Numbered from the stretch's first letter, positions 9,059 to 17,854 are shown. The stretch is 50,912 nt of DNA from JBDREC01 sp043820105 [NCBI: Pseudomonadota bacterium] (GCA_043820105.1 JBDREC010000031.1:1-50912), one strand, 5' to 3'. Numbers and translations: made by a program. Notes: generated by a model not told the origin, from the letters alone.

Positions 9059-9966
9059 TTTTTTGCTCTTTTTATATATCCATAAAGATATTTTGCCTGA
9101 GGATTTTTTGCAATCACCTCATTAATATATTCAACATATTCAGCATATCCAAAAGTTTTATGAAAAATATTAAATATAGTTTGTACCAGATAATTATCAA
9201 AAGGAGCTTCAAAAAATACATTCTTTAAATATTTAAATGAACTCTTATAATCTCCCATTTTATAATATGTAAATCCCAGCATCTTTCTAGTAAACAGATC
9301 ATCTCTTAGCAATAATAATTTTTCATATATTTCAATTGCTTTTTCAAAGTCTTCTTGTTTTTTATAAAGCCCGGCCAAATACTGCAAAAGATCAGCATCT
9401 TCCCTATACTTTGGAATCAGTCGAAGACTTTCAATTTCCTCAAGCACTTTATCAATTTCCTTACCATTATAAATGTCTGCATAATATCTGTATTTTCGCT
9501 TTGGCGGTTCCTCATTTTTTACTTCGGTATTAAAAGCTTTTTCGTTAGTAAAATCAAATAAGTTGCCAGTGATTCTTTTTAATAATTCTGTCTTTCGATC
9601 CTCTGGAAAGATCCTTTCTAAAAAATTAACAAGAAAATTAATAAAAGTTTTATCCCAATTATTTTCGGTTAATACATGTCTTTCCAATAATGATTCTATA
9701 TCGCCTGTTGCTTTGACTTTTTCAAGTAGCAAAAGATAATTTTGCAGATAGAATGAATCTTGTTTTAAAAGTTCAAATTTCATTTCAGCTTTTATGATTG
9801 CTTCTTTCATTTTTCCGAGTTTTAAAAGAACATATATCTCATTTTTCTGAAAAAATAAATTTAAAGGATACGCTGCAAGAGCATTTTCAATTATCGAATA
9901 CGCCAGGCTATAATTTTTTTCATTATAACATGATTTTATTTTTTTAATATAGTCGTTTATATCCAT
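9043..9966 (-). CDS. TPR-repeat protein, partner of the BREX-like fusion
   Basis: A 307-residue soluble protein built of tetratricopeptide-like helical pairs. Examples are residues 5-60 (NYSLAYSIIENALAAYP) and 190-290 (QEDFEKAIEIYEKLL, then MGDYKSSFKYLKNVFFEAP). A charged linker (NEEPPKRKYRYY) sits around 150-165. There is no signal peptide and no catalytic motif. TPRs bind other proteins, so it is probably an adaptor or sensor for the large ATPase-PglZ protein. The two genes form a tight operon with a 16-base overlap. AAGAGA precedes the ATG. I do not recognise a named family. Confidence 0.8.
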   Translation of the reverse strand: MDINDYIKKIKSCYNEKNYSLAYSIIENALAAYPLNLFFQKNEIYVLLKLGKMKEAIIKAEMKFELLKQDSFYLQNYLLLLEKVKATGDIESLLERHVLTENNWDKTFINFLVNFLERIFPEDRKTELLKRITGNLFDFTNEKAFNTEVKNEEPPKRKYRYYADIYNGKEIDKVLEEIESLRLIPKYREDADLLQYLAGLYKKQEDFEKAIEIYEKLLLLRDDLFTRKMLGFTYYKMGDYKSSFKYLKNVFFEAPFDNYLVQTIFNIFHKTFGYAEYVEYINEVIAKNPQAKYLYGYIKRAKKWEKQ

Positions 9967-10354
9967 ATAGTTCTCTTAATAATATCATAATTATAATGCC
10001 CAAAAAACAAGGCCTCATTAATGCAAAATTCCAGAAAAATTCAACAAAATTTTTTCAAAGATATCTAATCGCTTTTCATTTCCCTGGATTTCAAATTAAC
10101 CTGTTCAAATATTCCGATGATATATTTGTTAATGTACTTTCATAAGGTTGTCAAAAATATTATCCTTTATTTTTTAATAGCCCTCACCCTGTAAGCACCA
10201 GACTCAGCCCGCTAACCAGAATCAGTATTAACATGATGGTTTTCTGGATTTTGTCACTTATTCTGCCTGACAAGCTGCTGCTAAAAATAATTCCGGGAAA
10301 GGAGTCAAAAAGCATTAAACCCTCAACAACAAGAAACAACTCATTTCTTTTAAT
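9967..10354. other. Intergenic region with an exporter gene remnant
   Basis: A 388-base gap between the TPR gene and the TauE/SafE gene, both on the minus strand. About 130 bases (10184-10315) are a degraded second TauE/SafE 3' end; the rest is AT-rich with no recognisable gene. It marks the border between the defence block and the sulfur operon. Confidence 0.6.
10184..10315 (-). pseudogene. Remnant of a second TauE/SafE exporter (C-terminal end)
   Basis: This 43-codon open frame reads DSFPGIIFSSSLSGRISDKI and then a hydrophobic helix ending SGLSLVLTG. It aligns along its length with the last ~43 residues of the intact exporter just upstream (GSFPGILLGSYISTTINDRV ... TSGFSLIFMS). Everything upstream of it in that reading frame is lost. 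It is best read as the stump of a tandem duplicate. Neutral decay is likely, as no start site suits a functional peptide. Confidence 0.75.
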
Positions 10355-11134
10355 TTAACTCATAAATATCAAACTAAACCCACTTGTCAGAATGAGTAAA
10401 AGCATAATAATTTTCAAAACTCTGTCATTAATCGTTGTAGAGATATATGATCCAAGCAAAATACCTGGAAATGATCCGATAGATAAGAAAATCGCTGTTA
10501 ACAATTTAATATTACCGCTTAATAAATAAACAAAACCTCCAGCAAAAGACAGGACCAATGAGATAAGAATACTTGAACCCACTGCTTGGCTTGCTCTTAT
10601 TCCCAGAATGCAAATGAGAATAGGAATTACAAATACACCACCACCAATTGAGGTTAAGCCTATAATACTACCAGTGAAAAAACCAAATATAATTAACAAG
10701 AATAAGGACTTTTTGCTAAGCTCAAGATTCATACTATCTGTGCATTGGTTTTTCAGGGTCTGCTTTCCCAAAATAAGGGCTGAAATTAAAATAATAATGC
10801 CCATTAAAAGCTTAAGATAATAATCAATTGTTACTTTATCATAAATTGAATAAAAATGATTGAGCAGATTAGAAAACGTGACAAGACCAGGAAAGGCTCC
10901 AATCAGGAAATATATACAGGCTTTATAATGAATGTTTTTTAGTTTTGAATGACTTAGACTTCCAAATATTTTGGTGATAAAAATAAAGACTAAGCAGGTG
11001 CCAACAGATACAACTGGCGCCAAACCAAAGCCATGTATTAAAACAGGATTTAATAAAATCGCCCCACCAATTCCGGTTAGGCCAATAAAGCTGGCTAGCA
11101 CAAATCCGACAAATATTTCTAAAATTATTTCCAT
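10355..11134 (-). CDS. TauE/SafE family sulfite/organosulfonate exporter
   Basis: A 259-residue inner-membrane protein with about eight hydrophobic helices. It carries the duplicated TauE/SafE signature: FIGLTGIGGAILLNP near the N-terminus and IIGLTSIGGGVFVIPIL in the second half. The family moves sulfite, sulfoacetate or similar sulfur anions. I start it at the ATG at 11134, one base after the cysQ stop; the frame is open for 48 more codons inside cysQ, but those are antisensical to a membrane start. Its place at the end of a sulfate-activation operon supports a sulfur role. The substrate is not visible from sequence. Confidence 0.85.
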   Translation of the reverse strand: MEIILEIFVGFVLASFIGLTGIGGAILLNPVLIHGFGLAPVVSVGTCLVFIFITKIFGSLSHSKLKNIHYKACIYFLIGAFPGLVTFSNLLNHFYSIYDKVTIDYYLKLLMGIIILISALILGKQTLKNQCTDSMNLELSKKSLFLLIIFGFFTGSIIGLTSIGGGVFVIPILICILGIRASQAVGSSILISLVLSFAGGFVYLLSGNIKLLTAIFLSIGSFPGILLGSYISTTINDRVLKIIMLLLILTSGFSLIFMS

Positions 11135-11135
11135 A

Positions 11136-11939
11136 TTATTTGATGATAAAATCCTTGTTAATAAGATCTTCTCTATTATAAAGCATTTCTTTGCCCGTTG
11201 AACTATCAACAACAAACTTGCCAGCCTCATGACAAATAACTTGGCCCGCGGCCGTATCCCATTCCATTGTTGGACCAAACCTTGGATAAATATCAGCTTG
11301 GCCTTCTGCCACTAAACAAAACTTTAAGGAAGAGCCAGCCCTAATAAGCTCAATTTCACCATGATCTTCTTTTAGCATATTAATAAACGCTTCAACTTCT
11401 TTTGAATAATGAGAAAGACTAGCTACAGCTGTGTATTTTTCTTTTTCATATTTTAAAGGAAGCTTAGTAGCATTATTTATCAGGGAATCAAAATCTTTAA
11501 AGCTAAAATCATTAAGATCGATTTTAAAGCTTCCAAAAGCAAGCATTCCAAAATATAAAACATTAGTCACAGGCACAAAAATCACACCTAAAATTGGCTT
11601 ATTACCTTTAACTAAAGCAATATTAACAGTAAACTCACCATTTCTTTTTATAAACTCTTTTGTTCCATCGAGCGGATCAACAATCCAAAGATAAGGCCAA
11701 GCTTTTCTTTCTTTAAAAGAAATACTTTGCCCTTCTTCACTTAATATTGGAATTTTTTTCCCGTCAACCTCTGTTGCCTCAAGACTTTTACAAATAAGCA
11801 AGTGCGAGTTTTTATCAGCTATAGTTAAAGGAGATTTATCTTCTTTAATTTCAACCTCAAAATCCCTTTGATAAACATCAAGAATTTCCTGGCCTGCTTC
11901 AATCGCTGCTTTTATCGCAATTAATAATAAAATTTTCAT
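11136..11939 (-). CDS. cysQ: 3'(2'),5'-bisphosphate nucleotidase CysQ
   Basis: A 267-residue member of the inositol-monophosphatase-like, lithium-sensitive phosphatases. Metal ligands are visible: E69 in LSEEG, the DPLDGTKEF block with D88 and D91, and the second aspartate motif MEWDTAAG (D228). CysQ hydrolyses PAP (3'-phosphoadenosine 5'-phosphate) to AMP, clearing the by-product of PAPS use and so protecting sulfur metabolism. The gene lies between cysN and the TauE-like exporter, one base from the latter. Its presence implies that PAPS, not only APS, is consumed in this cell. Confidence 0.9.
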   Translation of the reverse strand: MKILLLIAIKAAIEAGQEILDVYQRDFEVEIKEDKSPLTIADKNSHLLICKSLEATEVDGKKIPILSEEGQSISFKERKAWPYLWIVDPLDGTKEFIKRNGEFTVNIALVKGNKPILGVIFVPVTNVLYFGMLAFGSFKIDLNDFSFKDFDSLINNATKLPLKYEKEKYTAVASLSHYSKEVEAFINMLKEDHGEIELIRAGSSLKFCLVAEGQADIYPRFGPTMEWDTAAGQVICHEAGKFVVDSSTGKEMLYNREDLINKDFIIK

Positions 11940-12000
11940 GTTTTATCCCCTATCGTCATTCTAAACTCGTTTCAAAATCCAGCGGGCTTATGCTTACTCT

Positions 12001-12034
12001 TGGGATCCTGAAACAAGTTCAGGATGACATCCCA
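12001..12034. repeat. Palindromic interspersed repeat, copy 2
   Basis: TCCTGAA (12006-12012) and TTCAGGA (12018-12024) form a perfect stem around ACAAG. Outer arms TGGGAT and ATCCCA extend it past a three-base bulge. The same core recurs at 45793-45811 and in diverged form at 3300-3340. It sits in the 152-base gap between cysQ and cysN, next to short T/C-rich direct repeats (TTCCCCTGTTCCCTTATTCC) at about 12063-12085. Confidence 0.8.
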
Positions 12035-12091
12035 GTGCTCTCACTCTTCTCCTGCGCTCTTGTTCCCCTGTTCCCTTATTCCCTTGCGCTC

Positions 12092-13900
12092 TTATAAAAC
12101 AACACCCTTTTCCAGCAACAACTCCTTAACTTTGCACACAGATTCAAGTCTATCCTTATTATCCTCAATATGAAGATCTATATTTAAATCAGTTGTCACA
12201 TTTTTTCCAACCCAAACAGTTTCTAAAACACCTAGGCCAACAATAGTTTTGATCATTTCAATTTCATTTTGTGTTAATTCCTGGGCTGTAACAATTAATA
12301 AAATACCAGAATCAAGCATTATATTTGCAACTTCAGCTAGACGTCTAATGTGCTCATGCCTGTTTTCGGGATTTTTTTCTTTTGGAATGTCTGCGTCAAG
12401 GCCATGTATAATATTTCCGAGTCTTAAAAAATAAACAATTCTACCATCCATGAAAAGTTGTTTTTCTAGGATTTTAGCAAGATCCTTTCTGCCAGTTCTT
12501 TTTTCCCCAGTTATAATAATCATCTTGGGTTTTTGCTTATATTGCTGGGCTCGCAGACCTCTTGATATTTCTCCAATTTCCCAGTTTATGTTTCTTAGCT
12601 TTACATTATCTCTGATTGATTTTTGTGAATCTTCAATTTCTTCTATAATAATACCGCCACCAGATATTTCGAAGTTTTCACTGAGTACAAAGCGGCTTGT
12701 TTGCTTGCATGCAGACAATAAATCAAAGGCAATCTCATTTGCACATTTAAAAATACATTCACCTACTTCATATTTTTCAATAACCTTAATATCTTTTTTT
12801 TCTAAGTTTGAAGAGTTAATAACACTCAAGATGTTTTCAACTTTTACAGGTACTTTTGTAGTACACAATTTTAGCAAATATTCATTGCCAATTGCTATTG
12901 GTTTTTTACCAAGCCAAAAAACATTTGCTTTAAATTTTGTTGAAACCCTTGGCCCTTGTTCACCCAGTTTTACTGCTAAATCACCTCTTTTAATATAAAC
13001 TTGTTCTTCTAAAGTAAAACCAGTGGCTGATAAAGCTCCGTCTTCTTTCTTAATTGCTCCTTGAAAATATTCGATAGTTTTAACTTTGCTTTTTTTTAAA
13101 GAAGGATAGAACATGATTGTATCACCAATTGCATATTTGCCTGTTTCAATTGTTCCAGCTATGATACGCCTATTATCACCGTTTTGAGTAAACTTATAAA
13201 CACCTTGAACAGGCATTCTAAAGGCTTTGTCTAGCTCTGACTGCTCTGCATCAAAAGTATCTAAAATCTCTAAAACTGTTTTGCTATTGTACCAGTTCAT
13301 TTTATCAGATAACTTAGAAACACAATCACCCTCAATTCCACTAACTGGGATAAAGGTCCTTGCTTCAATATTAACATTTAATAAAAACTTTTTATATTCT
13401 TTAACAATAGAATTATATTTATTCTCATCATAAGCAATTAGGTCCATTTTATTTATTAGCACTGCTACTTGCTTTATGCCAAGCATGGACAATAAATATG
13501 CATGCCTTTTAGAATTTGCCTGAACTCCTTCTTTTGCATCAATGACCAGTAAAGCTGCTTCAGCCCGACTAGCCCCTGTTACCATATTTCGTAAAAACTC
13601 AATATGCCCAGGAGCATCTATAATAATATATTTTCTTTTTTCTGTTTGAAAAAAAACCCTGGCTGAATCAATTGTAATACCTTGTGCTTGCTCATCTTTA
13701 AAAGCATCCAGCAAAAAAGCATATTCAAATGGCTTAGAATTGCGACGACAGCTTTCCCTAACTATTTCAAGCTTCCCTTCGGGCAAAGAATCACTATCAG
13801 CTAAAAGCCGCCCAATAACAGTACTTTTACCATGATCAACGTGTCCAACTATAACTATGTTTAAATGTTCTTGCTTGCTAAAATTACTCTCAATAGTCAT
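12092..13900 (-). CDS. cysN: Sulfate adenylyltransferase subunit 1 with degenerate APS-kinase domain
   Basis: The GTPase subunit of ATP sulfurylase, which with CysD makes APS from sulfate and ATP using GTP hydrolysis. G-motifs are intact: GHVDHGKST at 19-27, DAPGH at 95-99 and NKMD at 150-153, with EF-Tu-like beta-barrels after them. At 602 residues it is longer than plain CysN. Residues 460-602 look like the APS kinase part of a CysNC fusion ([17 protein letters not shown] is kept), but the P-loop reads GEKRTGRKD instead of GLSGSGKST. That domain has lost the key Lys/Ser geometry and is probably inactive. A separate cysC supplies the kinase. AAGGA precedes the ATG. Confidence 0.92.
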   Translation of the reverse strand: MTIESNFSKQEHLNIVIVGHVDHGKSTVIGRLLADSDSLPEGKLEIVRESCRRNSKPFEYAFLLDAFKDEQAQGITIDSARVFFQTEKRKYIIIDAPGHIEFLRNMVTGASRAEAALLVIDAKEGVQANSKRHAYLLSMLGIKQVAVLINKMDLIAYDENKYNSIVKEYKKFLLNVNIEARTFIPVSGIEGDCVSKLSDKMNWYNSKTVLEILDTFDAEQSELDKAFRMPVQGVYKFTQNGDNRRIIAGTIETGKYAIGDTIMFYPSLKKSKVKTIEYFQGAIKKEDGALSATGFTLEEQVYIKRGDLAVKLGEQGPRVSTKFKANVFWLGKKPIAIGNEYLLKLCTTKVPVKVENILSVINSSNLEKKDIKVIEKYEVGECIFKCANEIAFDLLSACKQTSRFVLSENFEISGGGIIIEEIEDSQKSIRDNVKLRNINWEIGEISRGLRAQQYKQKPKMIIITGEKRTGRKDLAKILEKQLFMDGRIVYFLRLGNIIHGLDADIPKEKNPENRHEHIRRLAEVANIMLDSGILLIVTAQELTQNEIEMIKTIVGLGVLETVWVGKNVTTDLNIDLHIEDNKDRLESVCKVKELLLEKGVVL

Positions 13901-13973
13901 TTTTTTCCTTTAGAAAAATACACACTAAACATAAGCCCTCTCGTATTTTCTTACTACTTGAACTATTACTAAA

Positions 13974-14000
13974 TACGTAATACGAAATACGTAATACGAA
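13974..14000. repeat. Short tandem repeat (ACGTAATACGAA words)
   Basis: ACGTAATACGAAATACGTAATACGAA-type words repeat across this stretch, between cysN and cysD. Unit length is about 9 bases. This is one of several unrelated short-word repeats found only between genes in this window. Confidence 0.6.
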
Positions 14001-14008
14001 TTTACTTC

Positions 14009-14890
14009 TCACATATACCCATCTTTCCTCAATTCCTCCAAGCCCCCAGCATCTTCTTTGTCCTGCTCCCTCCCTGACCTCTCTGCGATATTTGAAAACT
14101 TTCCAGTTTTTAATTCCTCTATAATCTCAGAAACATCTTTAGCATCAGATTCAACGGGAGATGTGCAGGGATAACAACCAAGGGATCTATACCTTTTGCC
14201 TTCACCTTGATTAAAATACAAAGAAACCATTGGAATTTCTTCCCTTTGAATATATTCCCAAATATCAAGTTCTGTCCAATCAAGAAGCGGATGGATTCTA
14301 ACGTGGGTTCCTTTTGCAAAGTCAGTTTTAAATTGATTCCAAAACTCTGGTGGTTGCTGGGCTATTTCCCAGTCATTATTAATATTTCTTGGCGAAAAAT
14401 ATCTTTCCTTTGATCGTGACCCTTCTTCATCTGAACGAACACCAACAATCACACCAGTAAAAGCTTCTTTGTTATTATCAATTTCATATTCTTGGGAATC
14501 ATGATTCAAGCGAAACCGTGGCCAGGTTCCTGCTAGAGTATGTTTTAATGCTTCTGTTTTTAAAACCTTGCAGCAGTCTATTCTATTTAACTTCCCATCA
14601 GGATAAGTGTTTTTTTCGCTTAAAGCCTTTGTATTCATCCCATAGATCATGTCGATCTTCCATTCCCTTGCAAAAGCATCACGATATTCTGTCATCTCGG
14701 ATATTTTATAGTTTGTATCCACGTGGATTAATGGAAATGGAACGTGTCCATAAAAAGCTTTTCGAGTAAGCCATACAAGCACAGTGCTGTCTTTTCCAAT
14801 AGACCAAAGCATGCCCAAATTTTTAAAATTAGCATATGCTTCTCTTATAATATGAACTGATTTATTTTCTAATTTTTGTAAATTCTCCAA
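14009..14890 (-). CDS. cysD: Sulfate adenylyltransferase subunit 2 (CysD)
   Basis: The ATP-pyrophosphatase subunit of ATP sulfurylase, 293 residues and close to the usual ~300. The PP-loop reads SIGKDST at 30-36. The C-terminal family block is present (RYRSLGCYPCTSPVES, then the GRxQDKE-like GREQDKEDAGGLEE). It acts with CysN to adenylate sulfate. The start is a TTG at 14890 with AGGAG six bases ahead. It overlaps the upstream cysC gene by 29 bases, so cysC and cysD are likely coupled. The whole set reads cysC-cysD-cysN-cysQ-tauE. Confidence 0.92.
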   Translation of the reverse strand: MENLQKLENKSVHIIREAYANFKNLGMLWSIGKDSTVLVWLTRKAFYGHVPFPLIHVDTNYKISEMTEYRDAFAREWKIDMIYGMNTKALSEKNTYPDGKLNRIDCCKVLKTEALKHTLAGTWPRFRLNHDSQEYEIDNNKEAFTGVIVGVRSDEEGSRSKERYFSPRNINNDWEIAQQPPEFWNQFKTDFAKGTHVRIHPLLDWTELDIWEYIQREEIPMVSLYFNQGEGKRYRSLGCYPCTSPVESDAKDVSEIIEELKTGKFSNIAERSGREQDKEDAGGLEELRKDGYM

Positions 14891-15401
14891 AATTATCTCC
14901 TAAATACTTTAAAATTATTTCAGCAGCTTCATCTATACTATATTTTGCAGTATCAATAGTAATTTCTGGGTTTACAGGAGCTTCGAAAGGATCACTAAAA
15001 CCCGTAAAGTTAGCTATATCACCATTTCTAGCTTTTCTATATAAGCCCTTAACATCTCGTTTTTCGCAATCTTCAAAAGAAGTTGAGACATACACTTCAA
15101 TAAAACTTGAACAAAGGTTTCTTACAAAATTTCTGGATTCAATATATGGAGAAATTAAAGAAACAATAGGAACAATTCCATGCTTTTCTAAATAATGGGC
15201 AATAAGTCCAACTCTTTTAATATGCGCGTCTCTTTCGCTTCTTGTAAATCCAATTTCAGGGAAAAGCTCTCTAATTGCATCTCCATCAAGATTTTCATAT
15301 TCAATTCCCAGAGAGTCAAAGTTTTTCATAATTGCATTAGCTAAAGTACTTTTTCCAGAACCTGATAATCCAGTAAACCAAAGAACAAAACTTTTAGTCA
15401 T
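14862..15401 (-). CDS. cysC: Adenylylsulfate (APS) kinase CysC
   Basis: A 179-residue APS kinase that phosphorylates APS to PAPS. The P-loop GLSGSGKST (11-19) is intact, as are LDGD (39-42) and the substrate-binding stretch around residues 118-142, including YRKARNGDIANFTGFSDPFE. It leads the sulfate activation operon. Because the C-terminal kinase-like domain of the neighbouring CysN has a broken P-loop, this gene probably provides all APS kinase activity. No PAPS reductase or sulfite reductase is in the window, so PAPS could also serve sulfation. Confidence 0.92.
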   Translation of the reverse strand: MTKSFVLWFTGLSGSGKSTLANAIMKNFDSLGIEYENLDGDAIRELFPEIGFTRSERDAHIKRVGLIAHYLEKHGIVPIVSLISPYIESRNFVRNLCSSFIEVYVSTSFEDCEKRDVKGLYRKARNGDIANFTGFSDPFEAPVNPEITIDTAKYSIDEAAEIILKYLGDNFGEFTKIRK

Positions 15402-15644
15402 CTTTTCTCTTCATTTATTGTTTATAATGAGATCCTTAAAACCCCCTTTTTTTATTTATTAAAGGGCTCAGTCCAGCCATTTTCTTGTTTATAATGTCAA
15501 TTCGCGATTTAAAACATGATAATAATAATTGTCAATCCATTATATTTAAGCATTCCCCCTCTTTTCCCTCGCTTTCTTAATTGACTTAAGTTTTATTAAT
15601 TTATTATACTGTGCCTACATCAATATACTGTGAAAATGACTTAA

Positions 15645-16694
15645 ATGGATTATTTAGATTATTATAGCTTTAGAGAAGAACCCTTTTCAAATTCACACGT
15701 TCCTAAATTTTTTTATAATAGCACAGCTCATAGCCATGCTTTGTTAAAACTTCACCATGCAGCCAATGCAATGAAAGGCTTAGCTGTCTGCATTGGGGAT
15801 ATAGGAACAGGAAAAACTACTTTAGCTCGAATGCTACTTGATAAGCTTCATGGATCGATTTTTCATTCATCTATGATTGTTATTGTTCAGGCAAACGTTG
15901 ATCCAACTTGGTTTTTTAAAAGAATTGCTTTTCAGTTAGGCATTGATGACCCTTCAGATCATAAATCAACCTTGATGAATCAAATTTACACCAGACTTTT
16001 TGAATTACATGATCTTGGCAAAAAACCAATTGTTATTATTGATGAAGCTCAAATGCTAAGAACCAAGGAAATAATGGAAGAAATAAGAGGCATTCTGAAC
16101 CTTGAAGTTCCTGGCAAGCGTTTGATAACCTTTATTTTATTTGCCCTTCCTGACCTAGAGCGCTATTTAAGACTTGACCCACCTCTTGCTCAAAGAGTGG
16201 CAATGAAGTTCAATCTTTCATCTCTTGATATCAATTCAACACATGAATATATTAAATTACGCCTTGATAAAGCAGGTGGTTATGAAAACTTATTTACATC
16301 AAAGGCGATGGATTATGTTTATAAATATTCAAAGGGAACTCCTAGATTAATAAATATAATATGTGATAATGCCCTTGTAGAAGGCTCCCTATTTAAAGCA
16401 AGATTTATTGAAGAAGATATAATTGCAAATGTAGCTCAAGAATTAAGCTTTAGCATTGATGCAAGCGCTGATTATACAAAACAGAAAGAAGATTACAGAA
16501 ACAATCCTCATACCTTTATAGATACCAATGATTCCTTAGAAGATAAAATTCTTGAAAGAATAAAAAGAAGAATCGCCAATAAAATAGCCAATTCGAAAAA
16601 ATCCTATACTAGTTATCAAGAACCCCGCGAAAGAAAAAGTCGAAGACCAGATTTTGATGATTTGGATATTGATGATATAATTTCTAAACTATAA
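15645..16694 (+). CDS. ExeA/GspA-like AAA ATPase
   Basis: A 349-residue protein with the family opening YYSFREEPFSNSH. Walker A GDIGTGKTT is at 51-59, Walker B VIIDEAQML around 127-135, and a helical lid follows (GTPRLINIICDNALVEG). ExeA-type ATPases help assemble type II secretion or type IV pilus secretins; related AAA proteins occur as MSHA or PilQ helpers. The usual peptidoglycan-binding or membrane segment is missing. Instead residues ~270-349 are a charged Arg/Lys/Asp tail. No secretin gene is adjacent, so the partner is unknown. No strong ribosome binding site precedes the ATG. Confidence 0.8.
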   Translation: MDYLDYYSFREEPFSNSHVPKFFYNSTAHSHALLKLHHAANAMKGLAVCIGDIGTGKTTLARMLLDKLHGSIFHSSMIVIVQANVDPTWFFKRIAFQLGIDDPSDHKSTLMNQIYTRLFELHDLGKKPIVIIDEAQMLRTKEIMEEIRGILNLEVPGKRLITFILFALPDLERYLRLDPPLAQRVAMKFNLSSLDINSTHEYIKLRLDKAGGYENLFTSKAMDYVYKYSKGTPRLINIICDNALVEGSLFKARFIEEDIIANVAQELSFSIDASADYTKQKEDYRNNPHTFIDTNDSLEDKILERIKRRIANKIANSKKSYTSYQEPRERKSRRPDFDDLDIDDIISKL

Positions 16695-16696
16695 TT

Positions 16697-16727
16697 TAAT
16701 CCTAATCCTAATCTTAATCCTAATCAT
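16697..16727. repeat. Short tandem repeat (CCTAAT words)
   Basis: The unit TAATCC recurs four to five times in the gap between the ExeA-like gene and ddl, which converge here. Period is six. It resembles other intergenic short-word repeats in the window but has its own unit. Confidence 0.6.
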
Positions 16728-17854
16728 ATAGCCTTATTCAACACATCTCTTCTCTTTTGTTTTGCAATAGCAAGATCTATAAGCTTTGTCAGAAGCTTAG
16801 AATAAGATAAACCCGATGCTTCCCAAAGCTTTGGATACATGCTTATATTCGTAAAACCTGGAATAGTATTTAATTCATTCAAATAAATCTTATTGGTCTT
16901 TTTTTCTAAGAAGAAATCAACCCTTGCCATCCCAGAAACAGCGCAGGTTTCATAGGCTTTAATAGCCAATTTTTGAATCTTATTGATTATTTTTGAATTT
17001 AATTTAACTGGGACAACGAGTAAAGCACCCTGTTCATCTATATATTTTGCATCATATGAATAAAAGTCATGACTTGGTATGATCTCACCAGGCAAAGAAC
17101 AGACAGGATCTTCATTTCCCAGAACTGAGCACTCTATCTCTCTTGCAAAAATTGCTTTTTCAAAGATAATTTTATCATCAAATTTGAAAGCAAAATTAGT
17201 ATATTTCTTGAACTTTATTTCAGAATCAATTTTAGAAATCCCTACTGAAGAACCCAAATTACAAGGTTTTACAAAGAATACTTTTCCTAATTTTTTCGAA
17301 ACAAATTTATAATCTATTTTTTTATCCTTCCACTGCTTATTGTTGAGCACTATAAAATCAGGAATTTGTAAACCAGCTTGACGTAATAAACGCTTAGCTA
17401 CATCCTTGTCCATGGCCACTGCAGATCCAAGCAAACTAGCTCCAACAATTGGAACATCAAAAAGCTCCATATAACCTTGAATAGTTCCATCTTCACCATA
17501 AGGTCCATGCAGCACTGGAAAAACAATATCAATAACTTTATTCAAATATTTTATTTTTTTATCTTTATCCTCAGCAAATAACAGTTTTTTTATTTTAGGA
17601 TCATAAATTACTCGCTTCTGTTTTTCAATTTTTAGTCCAATAGTCTTAGGATTTCCAGGATTTATTAAAGCTTTTTTAAGGTTTTCATAATAATACCAAT
17701 TCCCTTCTTTATCAATTCCAACAAGGATGGGATCAAATTTATTTGTATCTAAATATTTATAAACTGACTGAACTGATTGCAGAGAAACCTCGTGTTCGCA
17801 TGAGCGACCACCAAAAAAAATCACAACATTAATCTTATTTTTTTTAGTATTCAA
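16724..17854 (-). CDS. ddl: D-alanine--D-alanine ligase
   Basis: A 376-residue ATP-grasp ligase joining two D-alanines for peptidoglycan. Family signatures seen: GGRSCEHEVSLQSVQS near the start, HGPYGEDGTIQGYMEL, the KPCNLGSSVGISK nucleotide/substrate loop, and NELNTIPGFT at the C-terminal metal site. Length is typical of the longer Ddl class. The start is TTG at 17854 with GAGG six bases ahead; no ATG is available before the conserved VVIFFGG strand. It stands alone, transcribed away from the ubiB-like gene. Confidence 0.92.
   Translation of the reverse strand: MNTKKNKINVVIFFGGRSCEHEVSLQSVQSVYKYLDTNKFDPILVGIDKEGNWYYYENLKKALINPGNPKTIGLKIEKQKRVIYDPKIKKLLFAEDKDKKIKYLNKVIDIVFPVLHGPYGEDGTIQGYMELFDVPIVGASLLGSAVAMDKDVAKRLLRQAGLQIPDFIVLNNKQWKDKKIDYKFVSKKLGKVFFVKPCNLGSSVGISKIDSEIKFKKYTNFAFKFDDKIIFEKAIFAREIECSVLGNEDPVCSLPGEIIPSHDFYSYDAKYIDEQGALLVVPVKLNSKIINKIQKLAIKAYETCAVSGMARVDFFLEKKTNKIYLNELNTIPGFTNISMYPKLWEASGLSYSKLLTKLIDLAIAKQKRRDVLNKAI

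Noticed and set aside
4394-9966. Complete BREX system
   Set aside because: No PglX methyltransferase, BrxA, BrxB or BrxL gene lies in the window; only the ATPase and PglZ activities are present, fused.
11137-11278. N-terminal extension of the TauE/SafE gene
   Set aside because: It lies antiphase inside cysQ and is not hydrophobic in the family pattern; the ATG at 11134 directly after the cysQ stop is better.
12092-12530. A functional bifunctional CysNC
   Set aside because: The kinase P-loop is GEKRTGRKD and lacks the Lys-Ser/Thr pair; a separate intact cysC is present.
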